From Amycolatopsis rubida (lineage in GTDB: Bacteria; Actinomycetota; Actinomycetes; Mycobacteriales; Pseudonocardiaceae): a stretch of DNA of 64,000 nucleotides. The stretch covers positions 174,050 through 238,049 of the forward strand of contig NZ_FOWC01000012.1 of NCBI RefSeq assembly GCF_900115345.1, given 5' to 3'. Numbering within the stretch: position 1 is the stretch's first letter; each line of letters opens with the position of its first letter. Below the pieces are notes generated by a model. The model searched no databases. It was not told the origin of the DNA and saw nothing but the letters and a program-made list of their open reading frames with translations. Below, piece after piece: positions 1 through 8,065 of this stretch. The translations under genes and the position numbers were made by a program.

Positions 1-432
1 GCTGGTGAACACCACCCAGCCGAGGTCTGACGGTTTCCCGCACGGCACCGGTTCCTCATGCGCGGCAAGGAGTTCCGGCCCGATCGGAAGCGTCCGCACG
101 CCCGCCGGCTCCGGCAGTTCGGCGTCAGTCACCACCGCGGCCACCCCGTCGAGCACCGCGTCGAGATGCGCCGCGGGCAGCCCGGCCCGCACGCCCACCG
201 CCCGAGCCCCCAGTGTCTGCACCGCGATCTGGGCGGCCCATCCCTCCGGCGTCACCCCGGTCGCGAGCCCGACCCCGTCGCCCGGCCGGATCCCGGCCGC
301 CCGCAGCCCGGCGGCGAACCGGCCGATCAGGTCGAGCACCTCGCCCCGGCGCACCCGCCGGTCCCCGTGCTCGAACGCGACCGCGTCCGGCGCGCGCCGC
401 AGCGAATCCAGCAGGTCTTGGGGAAATGCCAT
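1..432 (-). CDS. AMP-dependent acyl-CoA synthetase/ligase, N-terminal part (cut by window edge)
   Basis: The start ATG at 432 follows a GGGAGG ribosome site. The first 144 codons read as the N-terminal lobe of an ANL-family ligase (MAFPQDLLDSL..., a GDRRVRRGEVLDLIGRF segment, then AGIRPGDGVGLATG). The frame leaves the window just as the AMP-binding P-loop would begin (WVVFTS, expected to continue as a TSGTTG-like motif). Such enzymes activate a carboxylate as acyl-AMP and usually transfer it to CoA. The substrate cannot be told from this fragment. It lies downstream of the membrane protein on the same strand, 49 nt away, and may be cotranscribed with it. Confidence 0.8.
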   Translation of the reverse strand, partial: MAFPQDLLDSLRRAPDAVAFEHGDRRVRRGEVLDLIGRFAAGLRAAGIRPGDGVGLATGVTPEGWAAQIAVQTLGARAVGVRAGLPAAHLDAVLDGVAAVVTDAELPEPAGVRTLPIGPELLAAHEEPVPCGKPSDLGWVVFTS

Positions 433-481
433 CACGCCGTCCTCCCGTCGGGCCAACCCGCCAAGGGGTACCGGAGAGATC

Positions 482-1453
482 TCAGAATCCCCTCAGCGCA
501 TGCCGCTCATCGGGAACGCTCACCGCCCGGACCGACCGCACGCCGCCCAGCGCCACCACCGCGACCAACCCGGCAGTCGCAGCCAGCGTCCAGAAGTCCG
601 GCCGCACGATCGACTGTCCCCGCATCGCCTGCCACGCCGTGATCACGATGACCCCGGCGTACCCGACCGCACCGGTCCACACCAGCCGGCGCCGCACAAG
701 CTCGTTCGACAGCACCGGATACCGCCGGGAAAGCGCCACCAGCGCGAGCGCCAGAAGCGGCAACGCCTGAATCGCGTGGATCCCCACGAAATGCGTGATC
801 CGCAGGTCCCCGCCGACCGTGCTCCAGCCCAGCAGCGGCAGCCCCGGCCCGCCGTCCTCGAGCCCGACCGTGTGCCCGCCGATCATCGACGGCTTCCCGC
901 CGCCGTCCAGCACCCGCTGCTGCGCCGGGCTGGCCGAGAACATCATGAGCGCCACTCCCATTCCGCCCGCCGCGAGCGCGGTTCCCCACCGCAGCGCGGA
1001 CGTCAGCGCGCGGTCCGGCAGCTTGTGGAACAGCAGCAGCACGACGACCGCGGCGGTCGCGCCCCACGCGGTGAACGCGCCGGTGGCCAGGACGTTGCCG
1101 ATCGTCACGTCGGCCGGCGTCGCGTGGTTGAAGTGCAGCGGCCGGTCGTGGAGCAGCACCTGCCATACCAGCAGTGCCATGTCCGTGCCCATGCCCACCG
1201 CGAACGCCGTGCCCATCCACCAGCCAGCCCGGCGGCCGCGCTGCACCAGCGAGAGCAGCCACGCCAGCGTCGGCGCGTACAGCGCCACCGAAACCGCGAA
1301 TTTGAACGGTTTCGCCCACAGCGGCGCGTTGACGAGCGTGCGATCATCCAGGAGCAGCCCGAACCCGCACGCGACCAGCAGCACCGCCATCGCCCCGGCC
1401 AGCACGCCGAGCGGGCGGTGCAGCCGGAACAGTCGTAATCCCCAGGAAGTCAT
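482..1453 (-). CDS. polytopic membrane protein of unknown function
   Basis: A 323-residue, strongly hydrophobic protein with about eight predicted membrane segments. Examples are LGVLAGAMAVLLVACGFGL near residue 20, an ALYAPTLAWLLSL segment, and LPLLALALVAL near residue 230. I do not recognise the family. A loop around residues 180-215 is rich in Gly and Pro and would be extracytoplasmic or cytoplasmic. The start is placed at the ATG beginning MTSWGLRLFRL; an upstream start 75 nt earlier is open but reads Arg/Pro-rich sequence unlike a membrane protein N-terminus. It is transcribed away from the WXG100 operon and toward the acyl-CoA ligase. Confidence 0.75.
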   Translation of the reverse strand: MTSWGLRLFRLHRPLGVLAGAMAVLLVACGFGLLLDDRTLVNAPLWAKPFKFAVSVALYAPTLAWLLSLVQRGRRAGWWMGTAFAVGMGTDMALLVWQVLLHDRPLHFNHATPADVTIGNVLATGAFTAWGATAAVVVLLLFHKLPDRALTSALRWGTALAAGGMGVALMMFSASPAQQRVLDGGGKPSMIGGHTVGLEDGGPGLPLLGWSTVGGDLRITHFVGIHAIQALPLLALALVALSRRYPVLSNELVRRRLVWTGAVGYAGVIVITAWQAMRGQSIVRPDFWTLAATAGLVAVVALGGVRSVRAVSVPDERHALRGF

Positions 1454-1571
1454 GGGGGTCAGCCTGGCCGCGCGCGGGGGCGCGAGCACTGGCGTCGTCC
1501 CCCGTCTCGGGGGTAGGGAGCGCCCCACCTGTGGGTAATAGTGCCGTCAAAGCGACCGGCAGTTGTGCCGT

Positions 1572-1599
1572 TTGACCACACCCGCTTCTTTTCTAGCGT
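1572..1599 (+). promoter_or_regulatory. probable housekeeping promoter of the WXG100 operon
   Basis: TTGACC (1572-1577) and TAGCGT (1594-1599) are separated by 16 nt and fit a sigma-70-type -35/-10 pair. Transcription would begin near 1606, leaving a leader of about 60 nt that ends in GGGAAGGAGG. This is inferred from consensus only. Confidence 0.5.
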
Positions 1600-1667
1600 G
1601 ACATTCACATCGCGCGGCCCGCCGCGCACCGGGATTTTCCACGAGAGGGAAGGAGGTGGCCCGTCAG

Positions 1668-2009
1668 ATGTCCAGTCCGGGATTCCAGGCAGATTCAGCT
1701 GCCATGACGCGCGCCGTCCAGGGCTTCGAGGAGACCGCGTCGAGCGCGAAGACGACGATGGCCAGCTTGGAGTCCGAGCTGACCGAGACGCTGCGGAATT
1801 ACAAGGGCGACCAGGCCGTCGCGTTCTGGGACCTGCAGCGCAGGCTCCAGGAGAAGATGACCGCGGCCGTCCGCGAGCTGGACACGATGTCGCAGCTGGT
1901 GCACACCAGCCACGCGAACTACAACTCGGGCGACTCCGACGTGCACCAGAGCTTCCAGAGCGTCAGCCACACCGTCGAGGGCAACGTGATCCCTCGCCTC
2001 AACCCCTGA
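1668..2009 (+). CDS. WXG100 family (ESX-type) protein, first of a pair
   Basis: A roughly 113-residue helical protein that opens the operon. It has two long amphipathic helices around a turn; the usual Trp-X-Gly is not classical here, the turn region reading YKGDQAVAFWDLQ with Trp in the second helix. WXG100 proteins form helical-hairpin dimers that are exported by type VII secretion systems. I chose ATG 1668 because GGAAGGAGG (ending at 1656) sits about 11 nt upstream; a GTG at 1656 in the same frame would overlap that ribosome site but cannot be excluded. The next WXG100 gene starts 16 nt after this stop, so the two are likely cotranscribed and may form a heterodimer like EsxA/EsxB. Confidence 0.85.
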   Translation: MSSPGFQADSAAMTRAVQGFEETASSAKTTMASLESELTETLRNYKGDQAVAFWDLQRRLQEKMTAAVRELDTMSQLVHTSHANYNSGDSDVHQSFQSVSHTVEGNVIPRLNP

Positions 2010-2025
2010 GAGAGGACAAGACACC

Positions 2026-2325
2026 ATGGCTGACGTCGTAGAAATCAGCTTCGGGGCCCTGCAGCACAGCTCCGCGTCGCTCGCCGCCAAGGCGAAGGCG
2101 CTGACCTCCCAGCTGGAGCAGCTGCACCAGAACCTGCAGCCGATCACCCAGACCTGGTACGCCTCGGGCAGCTCCGCCGGTGAAGCGGCGCGCGCCTCCG
2201 AGACCCGGCTCCGCCAGGCGACCGCCGACATCGTCGCGATCATCGCGCAGTTCGGCACCAAGGTCGGCGACGCCCACGATCTCCAGCACCAGCTGGAGAA
2301 CCGCAACCAGGGCCTGTTCGCCTGA
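2026..2325 (+). CDS. WXG100 family (ESX-type) protein, second of a pair
   Basis: A 99-residue protein, the usual WXG100 length. Helix 1 (FGALQHSSASLAAKAKAL) leads to a turn with Trp and Gly (TWYASGSSAGEAA, near residue 45), then helix 2. The ribosome site GAGAGGACAAG precedes the ATG. Its predicted role is secretion substrate or partner of the preceding protein. No YxxxD/E export signal is obvious at its C-terminus (NRNQGLFA), so the signal may come from the partner. A 97-nt gap with a GC-rich inverted sequence separates it from the next gene, the loosest junction in this operon. Confidence 0.85.
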   Translation: MADVVEISFGALQHSSASLAAKAKALTSQLEQLHQNLQPITQTWYASGSSAGEAARASETRLRQATADIVAIIAQFGTKVGDAHDLQHQLENRNQGLFA

Positions 2326-2422
2326 TCCGGCCCCGACGCCGGCCGTCCGGGGCGGGACCACCCCCCGCCCGCTCCGGACGGCCGGCTTTCCCGCGTCCTG
2401 CCGCACGAGAGGTCACCGGCCG

Positions 2423-2806
2423 ATGCCCGACCAGTCGTACTACGTCCACCTGGAATCGCTGAGCGACTTCGTCCGGGAGCTGGAAACCCAGATCCACGCG
2501 ATGTCCCGGCCGAACGACTTCCTGCGCACCCTCGGCGAGCATCCGCTGCTGTTCGGGGAGTTCGGGGAAGCCGCTTCGCTCGCCGACGCCCACCACGCCG
2601 CGGTCGCCGAGATGCAGGGCCTGCTGGAGCAGGTCCGCGGGGCGATCACGTTCGCTCAGGACGTCACCACCACCGTCGCCGACGGATACGCCCAGGCCGA
2701 CCAGTCGGTCGCGGGCGACCTGCACCAATCGGGTCAGCAGACCGGTCTGCTGGACCCGCTTTTCTCGTTGCTGGGCCTTGATTCTTCAGGGGGTAAGAAC
2801 GCATGA
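2423..2806 (+). CDS. small helical type VII secretion-associated protein
   Basis: A 127-residue, mostly helical acidic protein (MPDQSYYVHLESLSDFV...). It lacks a clear Trp-X-Gly, but its heptad-like Leu/Ala pattern and position resemble the EspC/DUF2580-like helical proteins found in actinobacterial ESX loci. That resemblance is by eye only. Its stop overlaps the start of the PPE-like gene by four bases (ATGA at 2803), which points to translational coupling and a joint role. The start ATG has only a weak ribosome site. Confidence 0.75.
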   Translation: MPDQSYYVHLESLSDFVRELETQIHAMSRPNDFLRTLGEHPLLFGEFGEAASLADAHHAAVAEMQGLLEQVRGAITFAQDVTTTVADGYAQADQSVAGDLHQSGQQTGLLDPLFSLLGLDSSGGKNA

Positions 2807-4122
2807 GCGGGCCTCGCACCAACTTCGCCGGCTACACCCACCAGCAGCTCTACGCGATGCTGCAGGCGGGCGACCCGACCACCGCGCGCGCCGCGGCCGA
2901 ACAGTGGAGTTCGGCCTCGCGCGGGCTGTACGACCAGGCCGAAAACCTGTCGGACCAGCTCACCGACTTCTCCAGCTCGTGGACCGGCGGCGCGGCCGAC
3001 CAGTACCGGACCATGATGACCGACCTCGTGGGCGGCATCCGCAAGGTCGCGGTCACCGCCCAGGGCATGCGCGACATGCTGGAGGACGCCGCGGACGCGC
3101 TGGTCAAGGCGAAGGCCGAGATGCCGCCGCCGGTCGCGGTGCCGGACGTCTCCCCCGCCGACGTCGCGCTGGCGGTCAATCCGCCGCTGCTTCCGGCGGA
3201 CACCCCGCCGGCCACGATCATCGCCGCGACGCAGCAGCGGCAGCAGGCGATCGCCAACGTCGAAGCGCAGCAACAGGCCGCCAACGCCGCCGGCTCCGCG
3301 CACGCGAAGGCGATCGTCGTCATGAACAACCTCGCGACGAACTACGACACCGCCGAGGACTCGATCCCGGTCTCGCCGAACTCGGCCGCCCCTCCGCCCA
3401 AGCCGGTCCCCGGCGGCGGCGCTTCGCCCGGCGGCACCGGAGCGGTCGGCAACACTCCGGACGGCGGCACCGCGGTCGGCGCACCGGTCGACTCGCACCC
3501 GCTGCCCGCCGACGGCACACAGGTCCCCGGCTCCGAGCCAGGGCATCCGGCGCAGAATCCGGGCAGCCCGCTGTTCGGCGACATGTTCACCGCCGGTCTC
3601 GCGGCCGCGTCCGCGGCGGCGTTCGGCCGGTTCGGATCGATCATGCCGAAGGTTCCGCCGTGGGCCTCGGGCAAGGACAAAGGCAAGGACGGCAAGGACA
3701 AGGAGCCGGACACTCCGCCGGGCATGAAGCTCGGCGGCGGCGCCGGTCCCGAGGGCGGGAGCGGCGGCGGGATCCCGGTCGGCGGCGGAGGCGCTCCGTC
3801 GATCGACGGCGGCGGCATTCCGTCCGGCGGAGGCCTCAGCGGCGCCGGGGAGGCTCCGGCCGCGCACTCCGGGCTCGCCGGGAACGCGCAGTCGAACGTC
3901 CTCAGCGGACTCGCGGGCGGTGCCGCCGGTGCGGCGGGCGCGGCGGCCAAGAGCGCCATGCCGATGATGCCCATGATGCCGATGGGCGGCATGGGGGCGG
4001 GCGGCGACCTGGGCTCCGGCCGCCGGATTCCCGCGTGGCTCGTCGAAACCGAGAACGTGTGGGGCCAGCAGGCTCCGGTCGCGCCCTCGGTCGTCGGCGA
4101 AGAGCCGGCCGACCAGCCGTGA
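2803..4122 (+). CDS. PPE-like / WXG-domain protein with Gly-Pro-rich tail
   Basis: A 439-residue protein. Residues 1-110 form a helical WXG/PPE-like domain with the turn motif SWTGGAADQYR near residue 60. Residues 110-190 contain proline-rich and Ala/Gln-rich stretches, then comes a long Gly/Pro/Ser low-complexity region (about 200-400). A conserved-looking C-terminal tail (IPAWLVETENVWG) ends the protein. The architecture matches actinobacterial proteins exported with WXG100 partners. It overlaps both neighbours by four bases, so it is translated with them. The Met-rich block MPMMPMMPMGG near residue 390 is odd and could be a hydrophobic or metal-interacting patch; no function is claimed for it. 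Confidence 0.8.
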   Translation: MSGPRTNFAGYTHQQLYAMLQAGDPTTARAAAEQWSSASRGLYDQAENLSDQLTDFSSSWTGGAADQYRTMMTDLVGGIRKVAVTAQGMRDMLEDAADALVKAKAEMPPPVAVPDVSPADVALAVNPPLLPADTPPATIIAATQQRQQAIANVEAQQQAANAAGSAHAKAIVVMNNLATNYDTAEDSIPVSPNSAAPPPKPVPGGGASPGGTGAVGNTPDGGTAVGAPVDSHPLPADGTQVPGSEPGHPAQNPGSPLFGDMFTAGLAAASAAAFGRFGSIMPKVPPWASGKDKGKDGKDKEPDTPPGMKLGGGAGPEGGSGGGIPVGGGGAPSIDGGGIPSGGGLSGAGEAPAAHSGLAGNAQSNVLSGLAGGAAGAAGAAAKSAMPMMPMMPMGGMGAGGDLGSGRRIPAWLVETENVWGQQAPVAPSVVGEEPADQP

Positions 4123-5396
4123 CCGACGGCTACCGGGTCGCCCCGGCGAAACTCGCCAGCGCGGCGTCCGAATTGGACGCCCGCACCGGCGCGCTCCGGA
4201 CCGTGCAGCAGGCCGTGGCGGGCGAACGAGTGCCCGCCACGGCCTTCGGCCAGGTGTCCGCGTCGTCCGGATGTGCCGCCGGGCTCGCGAAAACGCTCAG
4301 CGCACTCGCCGCGGACGTCGACCAGCGCGTCGCTCGCGCCCAGGTTCTTCGCGACGGCCTCACGGCTTCGTCGGCGGGCTACCGGCGCGCCGACGAGCAG
4401 GTGGCGGCGATGTACCGCTCGCTGCTGCCCGAAGACCCGGTGCCCTCAGCCGGGAAATCCGCCGCCGCCGGCGGCTGGGCCGGGACCGTCGCGGCCAACC
4501 GGATGAAGGTTTCCGACGCGCTCGCCGCCGAACGGACCCGCCTGGCCGGACTGTCCGATCCGGACGCCATCGCCCGCTCGAAGCGGCGAATCGCCTTGTA
4601 CCAAAGCATTATCGACGACCACCGGCAGATCCTGCGGTTCGACCCGTCCGGCAACGGCCGGATCGCCGAACTGGTCGGCACGATCCAGCCGGGCACACGC
4701 AACGTCGGGCTGTTCGTGCCCGGCGTGCACACCCGGATGGACACCTTCCAGTCCTACGCCGACCTCGGGCGCAGCCTCGTCGCCGCCGACCCGAGCGGCC
4801 GGACCGCGATGGTCGTCTGGGCCGACGGCGTGTTCCCGCAGAATGTCACCACCGAGGGCGCCGAAGCCAGCTACGCGCAGACGATGGCCCCGAACCTCAA
4901 GGCGTTCGGCGACGAACTGCGCGGCCAGGTCGACTCCCAGACCGGCGGCGCGGCGACCATCACCGCGATCGGCCACAGCTACGGCGGCGCCACCGTCGGG
5001 CTCGCTGACCAGCAAGGCTTGCCAGTGGACCGGGTGCTGCACGTAGAGTCGGCGGGCATGGGACACGGCGTATGGAGCCCAGCGGACCTGCCGCCGAGCC
5101 AGGCAGGCGTGCAGCGGTACTCGATGACCGCCCCGCTGGACCCGATCATCCTCGCCCAGGGCAACGCCGGGGCCCTGGAATGGACCGGCATCGGCCACGG
5201 TGCCGACCCGGACACCTTCCCCGGCGTCACCGACCTCACCACCGGCCACGACGCGGCCGGAAACGTGCAGTGGGGCTTGTCCTCGCACAGCGGCGTGCTC
5301 AAACCGGGTTCGGATTCGTGGGAGAACATCTACGGCGTCCTGACCGGTGGTCACGTCACCGAGGCCCCCGTGCCGGTTCCGGCGGTGCTTCCGTGA
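4119..5396 (+). CDS. helical ESX-like domain fused to DUF1023-type alpha/beta hydrolase
   Basis: A 425-residue protein starting at GTG 4119, which overlaps the preceding stop by four bases (GTGA). Residues 1-100 are a helical, WXG/EspC-like domain (VAPAKLASAASELDARTGAL...). From about residue 180 it becomes an alpha/beta hydrolase with the nucleophile elbow GHSYGG (Ser near residue 287) and a later His in the SSHSG region. DUF1023 hydrolases are a known actinobacterial group, often attached to type VII secretion helical domains. I infer an exported esterase/lipase-like effector or envelope enzyme. The substrate is unknown. Confidence 0.8.
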   Translation: MTDGYRVAPAKLASAASELDARTGALRTVQQAVAGERVPATAFGQVSASSGCAAGLAKTLSALAADVDQRVARAQVLRDGLTASSAGYRRADEQVAAMYRSLLPEDPVPSAGKSAAAGGWAGTVAANRMKVSDALAAERTRLAGLSDPDAIARSKRRIALYQSIIDDHRQILRFDPSGNGRIAELVGTIQPGTRNVGLFVPGVHTRMDTFQSYADLGRSLVAADPSGRTAMVVWADGVFPQNVTTEGAEASYAQTMAPNLKAFGDELRGQVDSQTGGAATITAIGHSYGGATVGLADQQGLPVDRVLHVESAGMGHGVWSPADLPPSQAGVQRYSMTAPLDPIILAQGNAGALEWTGIGHGADPDTFPGVTDLTTGHDAAGNVQWGLSSHSGVLKPGSDSWENIYGVLTGGHVTEAPVPVPAVLP

Positions 5397-5782
5397 TCAC
5401 GCGGGAATTGAAGGATCTGGCCGCCGAGCTGACGAACGTCGTCGACAGCGTCGCCGCCGCGTTCGGCCCTCGCGCAGTGCCCACGGTGGACGGTGAACTG
5501 GACTGCGATCCGGCGCAGCCAGGGCATGTGGTGTGCTGGCAGTACGGGGTCCGGCTGGAGGACAGCCCGGCAGCTTTGCGGGTGCTGGCCGAAGCGGTGC
5601 GGCCGACGCTGGAAACAGCGGGCTGGGAAGCGTACGACCGCAGCACTTACCGCGAGGTCATCGCGCGGTTTTCCCGTGCGGGCGCGGATTTCAGCGTGCA
5701 CATCGCGCGCGACGGGCGTGGGGTGGCGATCATCGGCTCGACCCGGCTCGTGAGCGCTGATCCCGACGCTGACGAAGACTGA
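5393..5782 (+). CDS. small conserved protein terminating the type VII-associated operon
   Basis: A 129-residue protein beginning at GTG 5393, again overlapping the previous stop by four bases. The fold looks alpha/beta: an N-terminal helix (LKDLAAELTNVVDSVAAAFG), then alternating strands (PGHVVCWQYGVRL, ADFSVHIAR, GVAIIGSTRLV). There is no signal peptide or membrane segment. Strict overlap with the hydrolase suggests a lipoprotein-like partner, chaperone or immunity-like role, but nothing in the sequence decides. I do not recognise a named family. Confidence 0.7.
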   Translation: MITRELKDLAAELTNVVDSVAAAFGPRAVPTVDGELDCDPAQPGHVVCWQYGVRLEDSPAALRVLAEAVRPTLETAGWEAYDRSTYREVIARFSRAGADFSVHIARDGRGVAIIGSTRLVSADPDADED

Positions 5783-5803
5783 CCCCGCACGCCCGCGCCG
5801 CTT

Positions 5804-5845
5804 CGTGAGTGCTGATCACGGTGAGAACCGGCATAAACACGCACG
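5804..5845. repeat. 42-nt inverted-repeat element, copy A
   Basis: CGTGAGTG at the left and CACGCACG at the right form 8-nt arms with one mismatch. The core GTGAGAACCGGCA is shared with copy B 96 nt away. It lies just after the operon stop, in a convergent gap. Confidence 0.7.
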
Positions 5846-5899
5846 ACTCCCATCGCGCCGCCAACCTTCGCACGCAACGGACGCGAGCCCGCCCCGCCG

Positions 5900-5941
5900 C
5901 GTGAGTGGTCATCGCAGTGAGAACCGGCACGAACACTCACG
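5900..5941. repeat. 42-nt inverted-repeat element, copy B
   Basis: It has perfect 8-nt arms (CGTGAGTG and CACTCACG) and the same 42-nt length and core as copy A. The stop codon of the mycosin-like gene (5937-5939) lies inside the right arm. It probably acts as a transcription terminator or as a dispersed palindromic repeat. Confidence 0.7.
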
Positions 5942-7109
5942 ACGCGCGGAACCGCGACGGCCGCCACCCGCGCCGCCGCCCCCGCCGGAACGCCGCCACG
6001 CCGATCCCCGCCGCGGCCGCCGCCACAACCCCGCCCACCGCGACGACTCCCGCCGCCACCTCGGACGCCGGCCGAGCTTGCGCCGCGGCCGGAACCACCG
6101 CGGGCAGCTCAGACCGCACCGCGGCCGCGCTCGGACCGGGCGCGTCAGCGGGCAACGTCGAAGACACCGCAGCGTAAGCGTCGAGCATTCCCCACCCTCG
6201 GCGCGGATCGTGCGCCCCGGACGGCGGACGGGAAGCGGTGAGCAGCAACCGGTTCACCACCTCCTCGCCCTTCAGCTCCGGATGCGCCGAACGAACGAGC
6301 GCCGCCACCCCGGCGACATACGCCGCGGCCAGGCTCGGGTCGGTGATCGGCCAGCGATGCGCGACCGCGCCCCCGCCGCCCGCCGACGTGCTCACCAGAT
6401 TCGCGCCGGGCGCGGCGATTCCGAGGTAGTCCCCGGCTTCGGCCTGCACCGGCGCGCCGGATTCGTCGGTCGAACCGACCGCGAGCACGCCCTTCGAAGC
6501 GGTCGGGTAAGTGTGCGCCCCTTGCTGAGTGGCCGCCGCGGCCGAAATCACCACGGCCCCGCGCGACTTCGCGTGCTCGAGCGCCGCGCCGAGCGCCGGG
6601 CTGTCCGAACCCGCCGGGACCGCCACGAGAATCACACCCGCACCCTGGTCGGCCGCCGTGTCGATCGCCCCCGCCAGCGCACCGGGATCGCCGCCGCCGT
6701 CCGAGGACGAACCGTTGCTTTCGGTATAGCGCAAGGGAAGCAGCTTCACGCCGGGTGCGACGCCGGTGAACGTGGTCTCGTTCGCCTGCTGCGCGCCGAC
6801 GATGCCCGCGGCGATCGTGCCGCGGCCGTCGCAATCGGAATCCGCGGTGCCCGCGCCGCCGAGCACCTGTCCGGGCCCGAATTGCGCGTTCTGCTTGTCG
6901 ACACCGGTGCCGATCACCGCGACGGTCTGGCCCTCGCCTCTGGTCAGCGCCCACAGCCGCGGCGGGTTGACCAGCCGCTGCCCCCACGACACCGCCCCGG
7001 TGTAGGGACCGGACGGATTCGCGCACGCGGCCGCCCCGGCCGAGGTCGCCGTGCTGGGCAGGCCGAGCGCCACGAGCGCGGCCACCGCTCCGGCGGCAAT
7101 TCCCCGCAC
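5937..7109 (-). CDS. mycosin-like subtilase with degraded catalytic triad (probable pseudoprotease)
   Basis: A 390-residue S8/mycosin-type protein with an N-terminal signal peptide (residues 1-28), a subtilisin-like domain, and a C-terminal membrane helix (EVAAGVVAVGGVVAAAAAG) followed by Arg-rich cytoplasmic residues. The ribosome site AAGGGGAGGGGG precedes GTG 7109. In active mycosins the motifs are VIDTGV, DGHGT and GTSxAAP. Here they read VIGTGV (Gly67 for Asp), CDGRGT (Arg96 for His) and DPSLAAA (Ser259 kept). The oxyanion Asn region reads SAAAAT (no Asn). Two triad residues and the oxyanion residue are therefore lost. It is convergent with the WXG100 operon and is probably a structural component or decoy rather than a protease. 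Confidence 0.85.
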   Translation of the reverse strand: MRGIAAGAVAALVALGLPSTATSAGAAACANPSGPYTGAVSWGQRLVNPPRLWALTRGEGQTVAVIGTGVDKQNAQFGPGQVLGGAGTADSDCDGRGTIAAGIVGAQQANETTFTGVAPGVKLLPLRYTESNGSSSDGGGDPGALAGAIDTAADQGAGVILVAVPAGSDSPALGAALEHAKSRGAVVISAAAATQQGAHTYPTASKGVLAVGSTDESGAPVQAEAGDYLGIAAPGANLVSTSAGGGGAVAHRWPITDPSLAAAYVAGVAALVRSAHPELKGEEVVNRLLLTASRPPSGAHDPRRGWGMLDAYAAVSSTLPADAPGPSAAAVRSELPAVVPAAAQARPASEVAAGVVAVGGVVAAAAAGIGVAAFRRGRRRGWRPSRFRAS

Positions 7110-7171
7110 CGCGGCCCCCTCCCCTTGCCGGACAAGGAGATTCTAGTGGAGAACGGGCCGCGGCGACAGGG

Positions 7172-8065
7172 TCAGCGCAGGTCCATCCCGAGATCGAGAG
7201 CGGGCGAGGAATGCGTGAGCCCGCCGACGGCGAGGTAGTCCACACCGGACTCGGCGTACGCCCGCGCCCGGTCGAGCGTCAGCCCGCCGGACGATTCCAG
7301 CCGCGTCTTCGGCGACACCTCATCCCGCCGCGCGACCGCCTTCACGCACTCCTCCGGCGTGAAGTTGTCGAGCAGCACCTCGTCCGCCCCGGCGGTCAGC
7401 GCCTCGTCCAGCTGGGCCAGATCGTCCACCTCGACCTCGCACGCCAGCCGCGGCGCGTGCTCCCGTGCCGCCGCCAGCGCCGCGGTGACCGAACCGGCCG
7501 CGACCACATGGTTGTCCTTGATCAGCACCGCGTCGCCAAGACCCATCCGGTGGTTCACGCCGCCGCCGCATCGCACCGCGTACTTCTGCAGCAGCCGCAA
7601 CCCCGGTGTCGTCTTGCGCGAATCCCTTACCGCAGCACCGGTTCCCTCGATCGCGGACACCCACGCCGCGGTCGCCGTCGCCACTCCGGACAGCTGGCAC
7701 ACCAGGTTCAGCGCCGTGCGCTCAGCGGTCAGCAACCCGCGCACCGGACCGCGCAGCACGAGCACCGGCTCCCCCGCGACCGCGGTCGAACCGTCCTCGC
7801 GGATCGAGACCACCTCGCAGTCGGCCCCGAGCACCTCGTCGAAAACCGCCAGCGCCACCGGAATCCCGGCCACGACACCGGAGACGCGCGGCGTCAACTC
7901 CGCCACCGCGCGGGCGCCGGCCGGAACCGTGGACGCCGTCGTGGCGTCCGGCCCGTACCGCAAATCCTCTTCCAGCGCGGTGGTCACGACCCGCCGGACA
8001 TCAGCGACGTCCAGCCCGTCCACCACCAGCGCCCGCACCACCGCTTCCGAAAATTCCCCGCTCAT
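7172..8065 (-). CDS. nadC: nicotinate-nucleotide pyrophosphorylase (quinolinate phosphoribosyltransferase)
   Basis: A 297-residue protein of normal NadC length. It converts quinolinate and PRPP to nicotinate mononucleotide, CO2 and pyrophosphate, the last step of de novo pyridine-ring synthesis. Characteristic segments are ERTALNLVCQLSGVATAT, the Arg/Lys-rich DSRKTTPGLRLLQKYAVRCG substrate site, NHRMGLGDAVLIKDNH, and the C-terminal LESSGGL and GVDYLAVGGLTHS phosphate-binding turns. ATG 8065 is chosen because it overlaps the nadB stop as ATGA; open sequence upstream is antisense to nothing and lies within nadB. It is the third gene of nadA-nadB-nadC. Confidence 0.95.
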   Translation of the reverse strand: MSGEFSEAVVRALVVDGLDVADVRRVVTTALEEDLRYGPDATTASTVPAGARAVAELTPRVSGVVAGIPVALAVFDEVLGADCEVVSIREDGSTAVAGEPVLVLRGPVRGLLTAERTALNLVCQLSGVATATAAWVSAIEGTGAAVRDSRKTTPGLRLLQKYAVRCGGGVNHRMGLGDAVLIKDNHVVAAGSVTAALAAAREHAPRLACEVEVDDLAQLDEALTAGADEVLLDNFTPEECVKAVARRDEVSPKTRLESSGGLTLDRARAYAESGVDYLAVGGLTHSSPALDLGMDLR

